Of a DNA stretch of 64,000 bases, positions 1 to 8,838 are shown one piece after another (within the stretch, counting starts at the first letter, position 1; every line of letters begins with the position of its first letter). The notes under the pieces were generated by a model that worked only from the letters and a program-made list of their open reading frames with translations, was not told where the DNA came from and made no database searches. The translations under genes and the position numbers were made by a program. Source of the stretch: Vagococcus vulneris (GTDB lineage Bacteria > Bacillota > Bacilli > Lactobacillales > Vagococcaceae). The stretch is taken from contig NZ_NGJS01000010.1 in NCBI RefSeq assembly GCF_003950515.1, forward strand, positions 23,443-87,442, in the 5' to 3' direction.

Positions 1-1307
1 ATACCGGTAATTTTTTTGTCAGCTTGATTGGTTAAATCTTCGATACTATTGACATCCATATAAGAAGGAACTACTAAACCAAGTTTTGCTCCTTTAAGAT
101 TTGGCCCTAATAGGTCAACTTTATTTTTATATTCATCATAAAGTGCTTTATGAGTCCCTGGTAGCCAAGCACCAACCATTGCATCTGACTCTCCATTGGC
201 TAATGATTTCCAAACAATCGCGTTGTCTAAGGGAGTGATATTAACATCTAGTCCTTGTTCTTTCAGTACTTCTGCAATGACATTAGTTGAAGCTACTTCA
301 GTGTCCCATTCAACATATGATATATTAATAGTGTTTTTTTGTTTTTGATTTGCCTTAATGGCACTTACAGCACCTAAACTTACTATGGCAAGTGCTACAA
401 TACCACCGATGATACGTCTTTTTTTCTTTTGTTCCGGCGATAGTACTTTCTTTTGAGATAGATTCTTAGGTCGGTTAATTTTCTGTGTGAAACGATCAAT
501 GATAATTGCTAGAATAACTAGCGCTACACCGTTTACGAAACCATTACCGACTTGTGCTTTTTGAAGTGCAGAAAGCACACCACGTCCTAAACCGGGCGCT
601 CCAATCATTGAAGCAATTACCACCATTGAAAGAGAAAGCATCGTTGTTTGATTAATACCTGCTAAAATAGTACCTTTTGCTAATGGTAATTCAAGTTTAA
701 ATAATTTTTGCCAACCAGTTCCACCAAATGAATCCGAAGCTTCAACTAATTCTGTTGGTACTTGTCGAATACCTAAATTGGTGAAGCGGACGGTAGGTGG
801 TAAAGCAAATATTACTGATGCGAAGACCCCAGGAACCATACCAATACCGAAGAATGCAACAGCTGGAATTAAGTAAACAAAACCAGGCATTGTTTGCATA
901 AAGTCAAGTATAGGGGTAATTATTTTCTCAGCCTTATTGCTCTTAGCCATTAAAATCCCAAGTGGTACACCGATAATAATGGAAACTAAACTTGAAATCA
1001 CGACTAATGTTAAAGTACTCATTAGTTCAGACCATAATCCTTGATTATAAATAAAGAGTAAACCAATAAGTGAGAAGATGGATAAACCAAACTTTTTGTT
1101 TGAGAGTACGTAAGCACCAATGACAACAATTGCGATAAAAATTAACGGCGGAATTAAATTTAATAAATTTGTTACGCCATCCATGACGCCTTGACCGAAA
1201 GTCTGGAAGAATGAGAATAGTCCAGCAAACGTTTGAGTCAACCAATCAGTAAGACTTTCAACCCAATCAGCAATTGGTAATTTGTTCATCAATAATAAGT
1301 TATTCAT
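1..1307 (-). CDS. opuABC: Glycine betaine ABC transporter, fused permease/substrate-binding protein (partial)
   Basis: Membrane and ligand-binding half of an OpuA/Bus-type osmoprotectant importer. About 435 codons are present and the reading frame runs off the left edge, so the C-terminus is missing. The first ~300 residues are a hydrophobic permease domain with the binding-protein-dependent permease loop ([20 protein letters not shown]). After a basic stretch (KKKRR) and one further hydrophobic helix, an OpuAC-like binding domain starts ([18 protein letters not shown]). The ATG at 1307 overlaps the end of the upstream ATPase gene by 8 nt, with GAGGTGA as ribosome binding site. Permease-binding protein fusion is typical of Lactobacillales and some other Firmicutes. 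The substrate is glycine betaine or a related betaine by family; this is not proven here. Confidence 0.92.
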   Translation of the reverse strand, partial: MNNLLLMNKLPIADWVESLTDWLTQTFAGLFSFFQTFGQGVMDGVTNLLNLIPPLIFIAIVVIGAYVLSNKKFGLSIFSLIGLLFIYNQGLWSELMSTLTLVVISSLVSIIIGVPLGILMAKSNKAEKIITPILDFMQTMPGFVYLIPAVAFFGIGMVPGVFASVIFALPPTVRFTNLGIRQVPTELVEASDSFGGTGWQKLFKLELPLAKGTILAGINQTTMLSLSMVVIASMIGAPGLGRGVLSALQKAQVGNGFVNGVALVILAIIIDRFTQKINRPKNLSQKKVLSPEQKKKRRIIGGIVALAIVSLGAVSAIKANQKQKNTINISYVEWDTEVASTNVIAEVLKEQGLDVNITPLDNAIVWKSLANGESDAMVGAWLPGTHKALYDEYKNKVDLLGPNLKGAKLGLVVPSYMDVNSIEDLTNQADKKITG

Positions 1308-2526
1308 TAATTGTCACCTCTTTGTTACTAGATAATTCTTCTGATTCAGTTTCACCAGAAGTCGCTAAAGCTTCAATAACGGCACCACGGATGATGACTC
1401 CTAAAATACGATTATTATCAACTACAGCAAGAGGAGTAGGTGAATCGTAAATTATATTAAAAATGTCGCTAACTAACATATCTTTAGGAACTGTTTTAAT
1501 ATCTGTTTCCAGTACATCTGTTAATTTTAGTTTTTCTTTACGAGCCCGCACAGCATCATCGGCTGTTATTAGACCACAGAAATGCCGTTTTTTATCAACA
1601 GCCATCAGCATACTCACTTCTTCGTTTCGCATTTTAGCGAGCGCTACGGCAGGACCATCAACATCAATATTTGTAGTAAGAGCTGGTACCATAATATTTT
1701 GGGCAGTAAGAACTTTAGATCTGTCCACATCTTCAACGAATTCACGAACATAATCATTTGCAGGATTAGTTAGAATTTCTTCACCTGTACCAATTTGCAT
1801 TATTTGTCCATCTTTCATCAAGGCAATACGATCACCGATTCTTAGTGCTTCATTTAAATCATGAGTAATAAATAGTATTGTCTTTTGAACAGATGATTGT
1901 AAATCTAATAATTCATCTTGCATTTCTCGACGAATTAATGGATCGAGAGCTGAGAAAGCTTCATCCATGAGTAAAATTTCTGGATCATTAGCCAAGGCTC
2001 TTGCTAATCCGACACGTTGTTGCATACCTCCTGATAGTTGTTCAGGATATTGGTCTTTAAATGAAATAAGACTAGAATTTTCTAATGCTTTTTCAGCCCG
2101 TTTTGTCCGTTCTTTTTTTGGTACACCTCTAACCTCAAGTCCGAATTCGGTATTCTCTAGAATAGTTCGATGTGGGAACAATCCAAAATTTTGAAAGACC
2201 ATGCTCATTTTGTGCCGACGAACTTCTAATAAGTCCTCTTTATTCATCTTTGATATATCTTCACCATCAATAAAAATATTTCCTGATGTGGGTTCAATTA
2301 AGCGATTAATTAGTCGAATCAATGTAGACTTTCCACTACCGGAAAGCCCCATAATGACGAATATTTCACCCTCATTAACATCAAAATTGACATCATAAAC
2401 ACCAACTGTAGCTCCCGTTTTTTTTAGTATTTCAGTTTTTGATTTTTTTTCTTTAACCATTTCAAGGGCAGCGTGATTTTTCTTACCAAAGATTTTAGTT
2501 AAATTTTTGACTGATATTTTTGTCAT
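1300..2526 (-). CDS. opuAA: Glycine betaine ABC transporter ATP-binding protein with CBS domains
   Basis: ATPase subunit of the betaine importer, 408 aa. It has Walker [10 protein letters not shown] near residue 60, signature LSGGMQQR, Walker [13 protein letters not shown], and a C-terminal tandem CBS region (about residues 285-390). CBS modules in this family respond to ionic strength or c-di-AMP. An in-frame start exists further upstream at 2646, but ATG 2526 is preferred: it has GAAAGGAA as ribosome binding site and matches the family N-terminus. The longer start would also run through the promoter and operator. It is the first gene of a two-gene operon with the permease/binding-protein fusion and is very probably repressed by the upstream BusR. 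Confidence 0.95.
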   Translation of the reverse strand: MTKISVKNLTKIFGKKNHAALEMVKEKKSKTEILKKTGATVGVYDVNFDVNEGEIFVIMGLSGSGKSTLIRLINRLIEPTSGNIFIDGEDISKMNKEDLLEVRRHKMSMVFQNFGLFPHRTILENTEFGLEVRGVPKKERTKRAEKALENSSLISFKDQYPEQLSGGMQQRVGLARALANDPEILLMDEAFSALDPLIRREMQDELLDLQSSVQKTILFITHDLNEALRIGDRIALMKDGQIMQIGTGEEILTNPANDYVREFVEDVDRSKVLTAQNIMVPALTTNIDVDGPAVALAKMRNEEVSMLMAVDKKRHFCGLITADDAVRARKEKLKLTDVLETDIKTVPKDMLVSDIFNIIYDSPTPLAVVDNNRILGVIIRGAVIEALATSGETESEELSSNKEVTINE

Positions 2527-2578
2527 ATTTAAAAAATTCCTTTCTATGAATTTTATTTTAAATTTTTGAGTCCTTTTT

Positions 2579-2614
2579 AAGTGACCACCTAATTTTAACA
2601 CTGTATGGTCACTT
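2579..2614. promoter_or_regulatory. BusR-type bipartite operator
   Basis: Perfect inverted repeat AAGTGACC-N20-GGTCACTT. Its core reads AGTGAC-N22-GTCACT. One half falls between the -35 and -10 of the opuA promoter, and the other just downstream of the -10. A widely spaced bipartite AGTGAC/GTCACT site is what is known for BusR of lactococci and streptococci. Binding here would block RNA polymerase. Confidence 0.8.
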
Positions 2615-2621
2615 GTGTCAA
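2592..2621 (-). promoter_or_regulatory. Sigma-A promoter of the opuA operon
   Basis: On the minus strand the -35 is TTGACA (2616-2621) and the -10 is TAAAAT (2592-2597), separated by 18 nt. It lies about 70 nt upstream of the opuAA start. The BusR-like operator overlaps it. Confidence 0.8.
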
Positions 2622-2666
2622 AAAAATAACAGTCAAAAACAAGCAAAATGCTGTTTACTGTTGTTT

Positions 2667-3293
2667 TTATTTATAAAAAAAGTTTGTTATTCTTTGTTTT
2701 GTGTATTCGTCACCAACAAAGTAGAGAGTATCATTTGGACGAATCATAGCATACGGGCCTGGAGATATTATGAGATTATTCTCATGTTTTATCGCAATAA
2801 CAGTCGCGGCGGTCGCCTGCCATAGATGAAGGTCACTTAAACTTTTATTCAAGTGATTTGATGTATGGTCAATGATTAATTCATAAGGTAATAATAGATC
2901 ATGAATATGGTCACTTTGAGTTTGGTTTACAAGTTCATCAATTGCGTCATTTAATAAGGATAGTTCTTCTTTCTGTTTATCAATACGCTGTTGAATATTT
3001 TGTTTGATCTCTTTTATCGCTTGAACATTTGAATACTTTTTTAGAAACTCACCAGCTTTTAGTTGAGAAGATACGAAAACACCGCTACCATGTTTTACTG
3101 AAACAATATCAAGATCGACGAGAACATTGATAGCTTTTCTCGCAGTTTCTGGGGACACTTTAAAAGCATTAGCTAAGGTTGAGCGAGAATGCAGCTTTTC
3201 ACCGACATGGTATTGTCCACTCTCGATACGTTTTGCGATACCAATTGCAACTTGCTGATACTTTGGTAAAGTATCTTTAGTTTTTTGAGCCAT
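2667..3293 (-). CDS. busR: BusR-like GntR/RCK_C transcriptional repressor of betaine uptake
   Basis: 208 aa. An N-terminal GntR winged helix (about residues 8-75, with [15 protein letters not shown] and [12 protein letters not shown]) is followed by a coiled-coil segment rich in K/E/Q (about 85-120). The C-terminus is an RCK_C/TrkA_C domain (about 130-208, ending [19 protein letters not shown]). This combination is characteristic of BusR, a c-di-AMP-binding repressor of the opuA/bus operon. It is encoded directly upstream of opuA on the same strand, and the opuA promoter carries the matching bipartite site. Start ATG 3293 follows a good AGGAGG. Expected role: keep betaine import off at low osmolarity when c-di-AMP is high. 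Confidence 0.9.
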   Translation of the reverse strand: MAQKTKDTLPKYQQVAIGIAKRIESGQYHVGEKLHSRSTLANAFKVSPETARKAINVLVDLDIVSVKHGSGVFVSSQLKAGEFLKKYSNVQAIKEIKQNIQQRIDKQKEELSLLNDAIDELVNQTQSDHIHDLLLPYELIIDHTSNHLNKSLSDLHLWQATAATVIAIKHENNLIISPGPYAMIRPNDTLYFVGDEYTKQRITNFFYK

Positions 3294-3327
3294 TTTAAAA
3301 ACCTCCTATTGAACATCTTTATAGATT

Positions 3328-3356
3328 ATCTTACAAGATACGTAATTAATATGCAA
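3328..3356 (-). promoter_or_regulatory. Sigma-A promoter of busR
   Basis: Minus-strand -35 TTGCAT (3351-3356) and -10 TAAGAT (3328-3333) with 17-nt spacing, about 35 nt upstream of the busR ATG. Confidence 0.65.
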
Positions 3357-3388
3357 AATAAAATTAAGTAATTAGAAGATTATAACGC

Positions 3389-3416
3389 TTGCAACCAATC
3401 AAATAATCTATATAAT
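3389..3416 (+). promoter_or_regulatory. Promoter of the acetyltransferase gene
   Basis: TTGCAA (3389-3394), 16-nt spacer, TATAAT (3411-3416), 31 nt upstream of the ATG at 3448. Confidence 0.65.
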
Positions 3417-3447
3417 ATGAATAAGAATAAAAAATTGGAGGTTTTCG

Positions 3448-4071
3448 ATGGAAACAGAATATCAGCGTATGATTAATGAAAAGCTTTATTTTGCAAGTAA
3501 AATAGAACAAGAAAAAAAGTCTGCCCCTAGTCAAAATTTGACACAAGAAATAAATAAAACAAAATATACAGAACCTGAAAAAATAATTTCCTTATTAAAA
3601 CAGTTATTCGGAAAAACAGGAGAAAATATTTATGTTAGCCCACCACTTTATGTAGATTATGGATTTAATACTTATATCGGTGAGAATTTTTATGCAAATT
3701 CAGATTGTGTTTTTTTAGATGTCGCAGAGATTCATATTGGAAAAAATGTCATGTTGGGTCCAAAAGTGAGTTTGTTGACACCTGGGCATCCGATTGATGC
3801 TGGTGTGAGAAATCGAGGACTTGAATTTGGAAAAAAAATAACGATTGGTGATAATGTGTGGATAGGTGGTTGTACAGTGGTTAATCCTGGCGTAACAATT
3901 GGAAATAATTCAATCATTGGTTCAGGGTCGGTAGTGACTAAAGATATTCCAGATAATGTGATTGCGGCAGGGAATCCAGCTAGAGTACTCCGTGAAATCA
4001 CAATTGAAGATAAAGAGTATTGGGAAAGTGAAGAAAAGAATTACTATGAAGAGATAAAAAAAAACCGTTGA
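3448..4071 (+). CDS. Maltose/galactoside-type O-acetyltransferase
   Basis: 207-aa acetyl-CoA-dependent sugar O-acetyltransferase of the LacA/Maa/NodL family. The N-terminal cap helix region (METEYQRMINEKLYFASKIE) is followed by left-handed beta-helix hexapeptide repeats (INIGENFYANSDC-like, IHIGKNVMLGPKVSL, ITIGDNVWIGGCTVVNPGVTIGNN). The usual GSGSVVTKDIP and GNPARVLREI end is present. The conserved catalytic His lies in TPGHPID. It probably acetylates a terminal hydroxyl of a maltose- or galactose-type sugar in the cytoplasm. It is monocistronic: it has its own promoter, and its stop codon overlaps the -35 of the copY promoter, behind which a terminator hairpin forms. Confidence 0.88.
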   Translation: METEYQRMINEKLYFASKIEQEKKSAPSQNLTQEINKTKYTEPEKIISLLKQLFGKTGENIYVSPPLYVDYGFNTYIGENFYANSDCVFLDVAEIHIGKNVMLGPKVSLLTPGHPIDAGVRNRGLEFGKKITIGDNVWIGGCTVVNPGVTIGNNSIIGSGSVVTKDIPDNVIAAGNPARVLREITIEDKEYWESEEKNYYEEIKKNR

Positions 4072-4096
4072 CAATTGTAGACCTAAACGATATAAT
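4068..4096 (+). promoter_or_regulatory. Sigma-A promoter of copYA
   Basis: Near-perfect promoter: TTGACA (4068-4073), 17-nt spacer, TATAAT (4091-4096). The -35 overlaps the TGA of the upstream gene. The -10 lies in the loop of a terminator hairpin. Confidence 0.85.
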
Positions 4097-4145
4097 AAAA
4101 GTGAGTTTAGGTCTTATTTTTTTGCTAACGACGTTTACATTTGTA
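4070..4145. promoter_or_regulatory. Two CopY operators (cop boxes)
   Basis: The CopY recognition element is TACANNTGTA. A perfect copy, TACATTTGTA, lies at 4136-4145 between the start site and the copY ribosome binding site. A one-mismatch copy, GACAATTGTA, lies at 4070-4079 over the -35. Two boxes flanking the start of transcription match the arrangement known for enterococcal cop operons. Confidence 0.8.
4080..4122 (+). terminator. Terminator hairpin of the acetyltransferase gene enclosing the copY -10
   Basis: Nine-bp perfect stem GACCTAAAC (4080-4088) / GTTTAGGTC (4105-4113), 16-nt loop, then a U-rich run. The loop contains TATAAT of the copY promoter. Transcripts starting at that promoter would begin near 4103 and so lack the left arm. 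Confidence 0.7.
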
Positions 4146-4179
4146 GATTTAAAGATTTAAGAAAAGGGAATGATTAATT

Positions 4180-4596
4180 ATGGAAAATGTGTCCAATTCA
4201 GAGTGGGAAATAATGCGTGTTGTATGGACAAAAAGTGAAACAACAAGCAGTGAAATAATTGACATACTTGGAGATAGGCTGGATTGGCAGCCTTCAACAG
4301 TAAAGACACTTTTAGCACGCTTGGTTGATAAAGGTCTTTTAGTCACTAAACGTGATGGGAAAAGATTTAAATATTCTGCATCTGCTAGTGAAGATGACAT
4401 TTTTAATACCGAATTAAGAATGCTGATGTCTAAGATTTGTAATACAAAAGTACACAGTGTTATGACGACATTGATTGACGAATACGATTTGAGTCAGTCA
4501 GATATCGATTCACTAATTAAAAAATTAAATGATAAAAGAAAAAATGCACCGGAAAAAATAACTTGTCACTGCATACCGGGACAATGTAAATGCTGA
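4180..4596 (+). CDS. copY: CopY copper-responsive repressor
   Basis: 138-aa BlaI/MecI-family winged-helix repressor. The DNA-binding domain occupies roughly residues 4-70 (SEWEIMRVVWTKSETTSSEI, WQPSTVKTLLARLVDKGLL). The C-terminus ends in CHCIPGQCKC, the CxC-x4-CxC metal motif in which Cu(I) displaces Zn(II) and releases CopY from DNA. It is the first gene of copYA, and cop boxes flank its promoter. No copZ chaperone gene follows, unlike the classic E. hirae copYZAB operon. Confidence 0.95.
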   Translation: MENVSNSEWEIMRVVWTKSETTSSEIIDILGDRLDWQPSTVKTLLARLVDKGLLVTKRDGKRFKYSASASEDDIFNTELRMLMSKICNTKVHSVMTTLIDEYDLSQSDIDSLIKKLNDKRKNAPEKITCHCIPGQCKC

Positions 4597-4624
4597 TTAT
4601 TAATAACAATTGGAGGAATTCAAA

Positions 4625-7084
4625 ATGACTAATCAAAAACAATTTCATGTGGATGGGATGAATTGCGCATCCTGTGCCCAAAGAGTAGAAAAAACAGTGC
4701 AAAAATTGCCGGGAATCAATATGGCATCGGTCAATTTAGCGACTGAGACATTAACAGTAAAAATAGATAACAGTAAATTGTCGGACAACGACTTAAGTTT
4801 GGCAGTTTCACAAGCAGGTTATTCACTTGTTTTGCCATTGGTTGAAAGTACTTTTAAAATAGATGGAATGACTTGTGCATCGTGTGCGCAAACAATTGAA
4901 AAATCAGTTAGTAAATTAGCAGGTGTTTCAAAAGTTGCTGTTAATTTAGCAACAGAAAAGATGGTAGTAGAGTTTGACAAGTCCGTCGTGTCAAGCCAAG
5001 AAATAAAACAGGCCGTTAAAGATGTCGGCTATCAAGCATTAAGCGAGAAAGATACTGCAGTTTCAATTGATAAAGAAAATGAGAAAAAGCAAAAAGAAAT
5101 TAAATCAATGTGGCGTAGATTTTGGATTTCTGCAGTATTTGCAGTTCCTCTATTGTATATCGCGATGGGACATATGATTGGTTTGCCGTTGCCGGAAGTT
5201 TTGAATCCAACGATGCACAGTTTGACTTTTTCAATAACACAATTAGTATTGACAATTCCTGTAATAATAGTTGGACGAAATTTTTTTATTGGAGGATTTA
5301 AAGCATTATTTAATGGTCATCCTAACATGGATTCATTAGTTGCTTTAGGAACTAGTGCTGCTTTTCTGTATAGTTTATATGGAACCATCTTGGTAGTTCA
5401 GGGTCAAACTGATTTTGCTATGAACCTGTATTATGAATCTGCAGCAGTTATTTTAACATTGATTACTTTAGGCAAATATTTTGAAGCAATTTCAAAAGGA
5501 AAAACTTCAGAAGCTATCAAACAATTGATAGGTTTAGCTCCGAAAACGGCTAGAGTCTTTAAAGATGGCCAAGAAGTTGAAACACCGATTGACGATGTAA
5601 TGGTAGGTGACATTATTTCAGTTAAACCTGGTGAAAGAATCCCTGTTGACGGTGAAATTATAAAAGGATTTAGTTCGATTGATGAAGCAATGATTACTGG
5701 TGAAAGTATTCCAGTTGAAAAAAAAGTCGGTGACAATGTGGTTGGCGCCAGTGTTAATCAAACCGGGACCTTTCAATTTAAAGCTACAAAAGTTGGTAAA
5801 GATACAACATTGTCACAAATTATCAAGTTAGTCGAAGAGGCTCAAGGATCAAAGGCGCCGATAGCTCAGCTTGCTGATAAAGTTTCAGGTGTCTTTGTAC
5901 CGATTGTAATTATTTTAGCTCTTTTATCTGGCTTGGCTTGGTTCTTTTTAGGTCAAGAGTCATGGATTTTTGCTTTGACGATTACAATTTCTGTTTTGGT
6001 TATTGCCTGTCCATGTGCATTAGGTTTAGCGACGCCAACGGCAATCATGGTAGGGACAGGTAAAGGTGCTGAGAATGGTGTTTTAATTAAAAGCGGAGCT
6101 GCTTTGGAAACAACGCATAAAGTAACATCGATTGTATTTGATAAAACAGGAACGATTACGGCAGGAAAACCGAAAGTTACCGATATTTTAACACTTAGTG
6201 AGTTTTCCAAAGATGAGTTGTTGAGAATAGCCGCTTCATCCGAAAAAGGTTCAGAACATCCTTTAGGTATGGCTATCGTTGAAGAAGCAGAGCAGAAAGC
6301 TATCGAATTATTAGAAATAGAATCGTTTAACGCGATTCCAGGTCACGGAATTCAAACAATAATCAAAAATCAAGTGTATTATTTGGGAAATAAAAAATTA
6401 ATGAATGATAAAAAAATAAAAGTTGAATCATTTGAGAATGATGCCAATCAATTGGCAAGCAATGGAAAAACCCCGATGTATATCGCTGATGATAAACAAT
6501 TACTTGGTATAATAGCTGTTGCGGATACGATTAAATCCAGTAGTTACGCAGCTATTAAAGAGCTGCAAAAGATGAATTTAGAAGTTATTATGATTACTGG
6601 CGACAACGCAAGAACAGCTGATGCAATAGCGAAACAAGTTGGTATTGATCGTGTTTTAAGTGATGTGTTACCCGAAGATAAAGCAAATATGGTGAAAAAA
6701 TTACAAGAAGAAAATAAAAAAGTAGCTATGGTTGGCGATGGAATTAATGACGCACCTGCCTTAGCTCAAGCTGATGTGGGTATTGCTATTGGTTCTGGAA
6801 CGGATGTTGCTGTTGAATCTGCAGACATTGTGTTGATGAGAAGTGATTTAATGGATGTTCCAACAGCCATTCAGTTAAGTCATGCGACAATTAAAAATAT
6901 TAAAGAAAATTTATTTTGGGCATTTGCCTATAATATTTTGGGAATCCCGGTTGCGATGGGGATACTTTATTTGTTTGGTGGACCACTTTTAAATCCGATG
7001 GTAGCTGGTGCAGCGATGAGCTTTAGCTCGGTTTCTGTATTGCTGAATGCCTTACGACTTAAAAGATTTAAACCTAAAGAATAA
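4625..7084 (+). CDS. copA: Copper-exporting P1B-1 ATPase CopA
   Basis: 819-aa copper ATPase. There are two N-terminal heavy-metal domains with GMNCASCAQ and GMTCASCAQ, then eight predicted membrane segments. The actuator TGES, the ion-site CPCALG motif, phosphorylation motif DKTGT, HPLG, and the hinge GDGINDAP are all visible. CPC plus paired CxxC domains indicate Cu(I) export, not Zn/Cd. ATG 4625 is chosen over an upstream in-frame TTG at 4610, because GGAGG (4612-4616) sits at correct distance and would lie inside the longer reading. The gene follows copY by 28 nt in one operon and ends at a strong terminator. Confidence 0.95.
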   Translation: MTNQKQFHVDGMNCASCAQRVEKTVQKLPGINMASVNLATETLTVKIDNSKLSDNDLSLAVSQAGYSLVLPLVESTFKIDGMTCASCAQTIEKSVSKLAGVSKVAVNLATEKMVVEFDKSVVSSQEIKQAVKDVGYQALSEKDTAVSIDKENEKKQKEIKSMWRRFWISAVFAVPLLYIAMGHMIGLPLPEVLNPTMHSLTFSITQLVLTIPVIIVGRNFFIGGFKALFNGHPNMDSLVALGTSAAFLYSLYGTILVVQGQTDFAMNLYYESAAVILTLITLGKYFEAISKGKTSEAIKQLIGLAPKTARVFKDGQEVETPIDDVMVGDIISVKPGERIPVDGEIIKGFSSIDEAMITGESIPVEKKVGDNVVGASVNQTGTFQFKATKVGKDTTLSQIIKLVEEAQGSKAPIAQLADKVSGVFVPIVIILALLSGLAWFFLGQESWIFALTITISVLVIACPCALGLATPTAIMVGTGKGAENGVLIKSGAALETTHKVTSIVFDKTGTITAGKPKVTDILTLSEFSKDELLRIAASSEKGSEHPLGMAIVEEAEQKAIELLEIESFNAIPGHGIQTIIKNQVYYLGNKKLMNDKKIKVESFENDANQLASNGKTPMYIADDKQLLGIIAVADTIKSSSYAAIKELQKMNLEVIMITGDNARTADAIAKQVGIDRVLSDVLPEDKANMVKKLQEENKKVAMVGDGINDAPALAQADVGIAIGSGTDVAVESADIVLMRSDLMDVPTAIQLSHATIKNIKENLFWAFAYNILGIPVAMGILYLFGGPLLNPMVAGAAMSFSSVSVLLNALRLKRFKPKE

Positions 7085-7097
7085 ACAGAGACAAAAT

Positions 7098-7140
7098 AAG
7101 ATGATAACGCGTATAAAAACGTTATCATCTTATTTTTTTT
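7098..7140 (+). terminator. Terminator of copYA
   Basis: Stem AAGATGATAACG (7098-7109) / CGTTATCATCTT (7120-7131) followed by a T-run. Confidence 0.85.
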
Positions 7141-7151
7141 AACTAGATTAT

Positions 7152-7180
7152 TTGATCGGTTCATGATATTATTTTACATA
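7152..7180 (+). promoter_or_regulatory. Possible promoter of the sigma-54 activator gene
   Basis: TTGATC (7152-7157), 17-nt spacer, TACATA (7175-7180). The match is only moderate. Confidence 0.4.
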
Positions 7181-7244
7181 TACGTTTTTATAGTATGTGT
7201 TCATGTGAAAACAATCTCAAACTTTATATGAAGGGGTTTAAGTT

Positions 7245-8600
7245 ATGGTAGACACAGTAGCGGATTTTATGAATAATGATGTAACGACACTCTTTGTTAC
7301 AGATAGACATGGGAATATCTTATTAGCAAATGAATTTACAGCAATGACATTAGGTATTCCTCTGGGAGAGTTATTGAATTCAAATGTGTATGATCTTGTT
7401 AATGAGAAATTATATGACGGATCAGCGACGATTAAGACATTGAAAACCCAGGAACCTTCAAGTGTTGACTTGAAAACTAGAGTAGGTTATCAAATAAAAT
7501 CAAAATCTTCTCCTATCTTCTTTCCAGATGGAACTTTACATTTGGTTGTAACTAAATCAGATCCGATTGATGAAGCGGAAGTTAAGAGATGGTTAAGAGA
7601 TGTTGAAAAAATTCCTAGAGATCATGTAGAAAAATCAGACCAAAACCAGAACATTGATGACTGCGGTGGCATTGTTGCCGAAAGCTTTGAATTAAAGAAA
7701 ATTTTACGTGTCTGTAAACAAGTGTCTCAATATAATAGTCGAATCTTAATTTTAGGTGAATCAGGTGTTGGAAAAGAAGTAATTGCTAATTATATCCATA
7801 GACATAGCACGGTAGCAGATAAACCATTTATTGCGATTAATTGTGCAGCAATACCTGAAAATCTATTCGAATCAGAATTCTTTGGTCATGAGAAGGGTAC
7901 TTTTACTGGTGCAGAAGAAAATAAAATGGGTCTAATTGAAGCTGCAAGTGGAGGGACTTTATTTTTAGATGAAATATCTGAAATGCCGCTAAATCTTCAG
8001 ACAAAACTTTTGCGAGTACTTGAAACATCAACAATTAGAAGAGTGGGAAGTTTAAAAGAAATTCCTGTTTCGTTTAGATTGATTTCAGCTTGTAATCAAA
8101 ATTTATTTGAACAAGTTGAAGAAAAAAGGTTTAGAAGAGATTTATATTATCGTATCAATGCTATTCCAATAACTATTCCGCCTTTACGCGAGCGCAGACA
8201 AGATATATTGGCTTTAGCAAATCATTTTTTAGATAAATATAATAATTTGTATCAAAAAAATATTATACTAACACCTAAAAATTTAAATTACTTGATTACA
8301 AATGAATGGTTGGGAAATGTCAGAGAGTTGAAGAACTATATTGAGTATACGGTGGTTACCTCAGACATAGAAATTGATGACGAACAAAATGATAAAAAAT
8401 TAGACAATAAATTAAATTTAGAGTCTTCCTTACAAGAATTAGCTAAAAACTGTGATTATAAAACATTTTTACAATTTGTAGAAAAAGTATACTTTAAACA
8501 AAAACTAACTGATGTAGAGTGGAATATCAGCCAGGCTGCGAGTAATTGTCATGTTAGCAGACCACTAATCTATAAAAAAATTGAAGAGTTAAAATTGTAA
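7245..8600 (+). CDS. Sigma-54-dependent transcriptional activator with PAS sensor domain
   Basis: 451-aa NtrC/RocR-like enhancer-binding protein. The N-terminal PAS-like domain (about residues 10-115, TLFVTDRHGNILLANEFTA) is expected to sense a small molecule. The central AAA+ domain (about 140-375) has Walker A GESGVGKE, the sigma-54 contact loop GTFTGA (canonical GAFTGA), Walker B GGTLFLDEI, and the R-finger region RFRRDLYYRIN. The C-terminus carries a Fis-type helix-turn-helix (ISQAASNCHVSRPLIYKKIEE). It lies directly upstream of, and on the same strand as, a four-gene operon preceded by a -24/-12 promoter, which is its obvious target. The ligand cannot be read from the sequence; an amino acid or its unsaturated acid is the natural guess. 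Confidence 0.92.
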   Translation: MVDTVADFMNNDVTTLFVTDRHGNILLANEFTAMTLGIPLGELLNSNVYDLVNEKLYDGSATIKTLKTQEPSSVDLKTRVGYQIKSKSSPIFFPDGTLHLVVTKSDPIDEAEVKRWLRDVEKIPRDHVEKSDQNQNIDDCGGIVAESFELKKILRVCKQVSQYNSRILILGESGVGKEVIANYIHRHSTVADKPFIAINCAAIPENLFESEFFGHEKGTFTGAEENKMGLIEAASGGTLFLDEISEMPLNLQTKLLRVLETSTIRRVGSLKEIPVSFRLISACNQNLFEQVEEKRFRRDLYYRINAIPITIPPLRERRQDILALANHFLDKYNNLYQKNIILTPKNLNYLITNEWLGNVRELKNYIEYTVVTSDIEIDDEQNDKKLDNKLNLESSLQELAKNCDYKTFLQFVEKVYFKQKLTDVEWNISQAASNCHVSRPLIYKKIEELKL

Positions 8601-8624
8601 ATAAAGTATACATTATAATAAAGC

Positions 8625-8667
8625 AAAGAGATAGTTTGTCATTGAGCATGACAAATTATCTCTTTTT
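8625..8667 (+). terminator. Terminator of the activator gene
   Basis: Long stem AAAGAGATA.TTTGTCA / TGACAAA.TATCTCTTT with one mismatch and a 7-nt loop, followed by T's. Confidence 0.8.
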
Positions 8668-8703
8668 AATTTATAAAACGCCTTTTTATAGGGTTTTTAA
8701 AAG

Positions 8704-8720
8704 TTGGCATGTTACTTGCT
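8704..8720 (+). promoter_or_regulatory. Sigma-54 (-24/-12) promoter
   Basis: TTGGCAT-GTTAC-TTGCT fits the RpoN consensus TGGCAC-N5-TTGCW. The invariant GG (8706-8707) and GC (8718-8719) are separated by 10 nt. It lies 118 nt upstream of the CoA-transferase start and just after the terminator of a sigma-54 activator gene. Confidence 0.85.
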
Positions 8721-8838
8721 TATATTTATTCGAGATAGCATGTTATTGTTATCACAATAATTAACTAGTTAAAATTTTAAATTACTTAGAGGAGGTATTT
8801 TTTACTTGTAGTAATAATAGAAAGGTAGGTAATTAAAT

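Noticed and set aside
5431..5736. 101-codon minus-strand frame inside copA
   Set aside because: Antisense shadow of conserved copA codons, without start signals.
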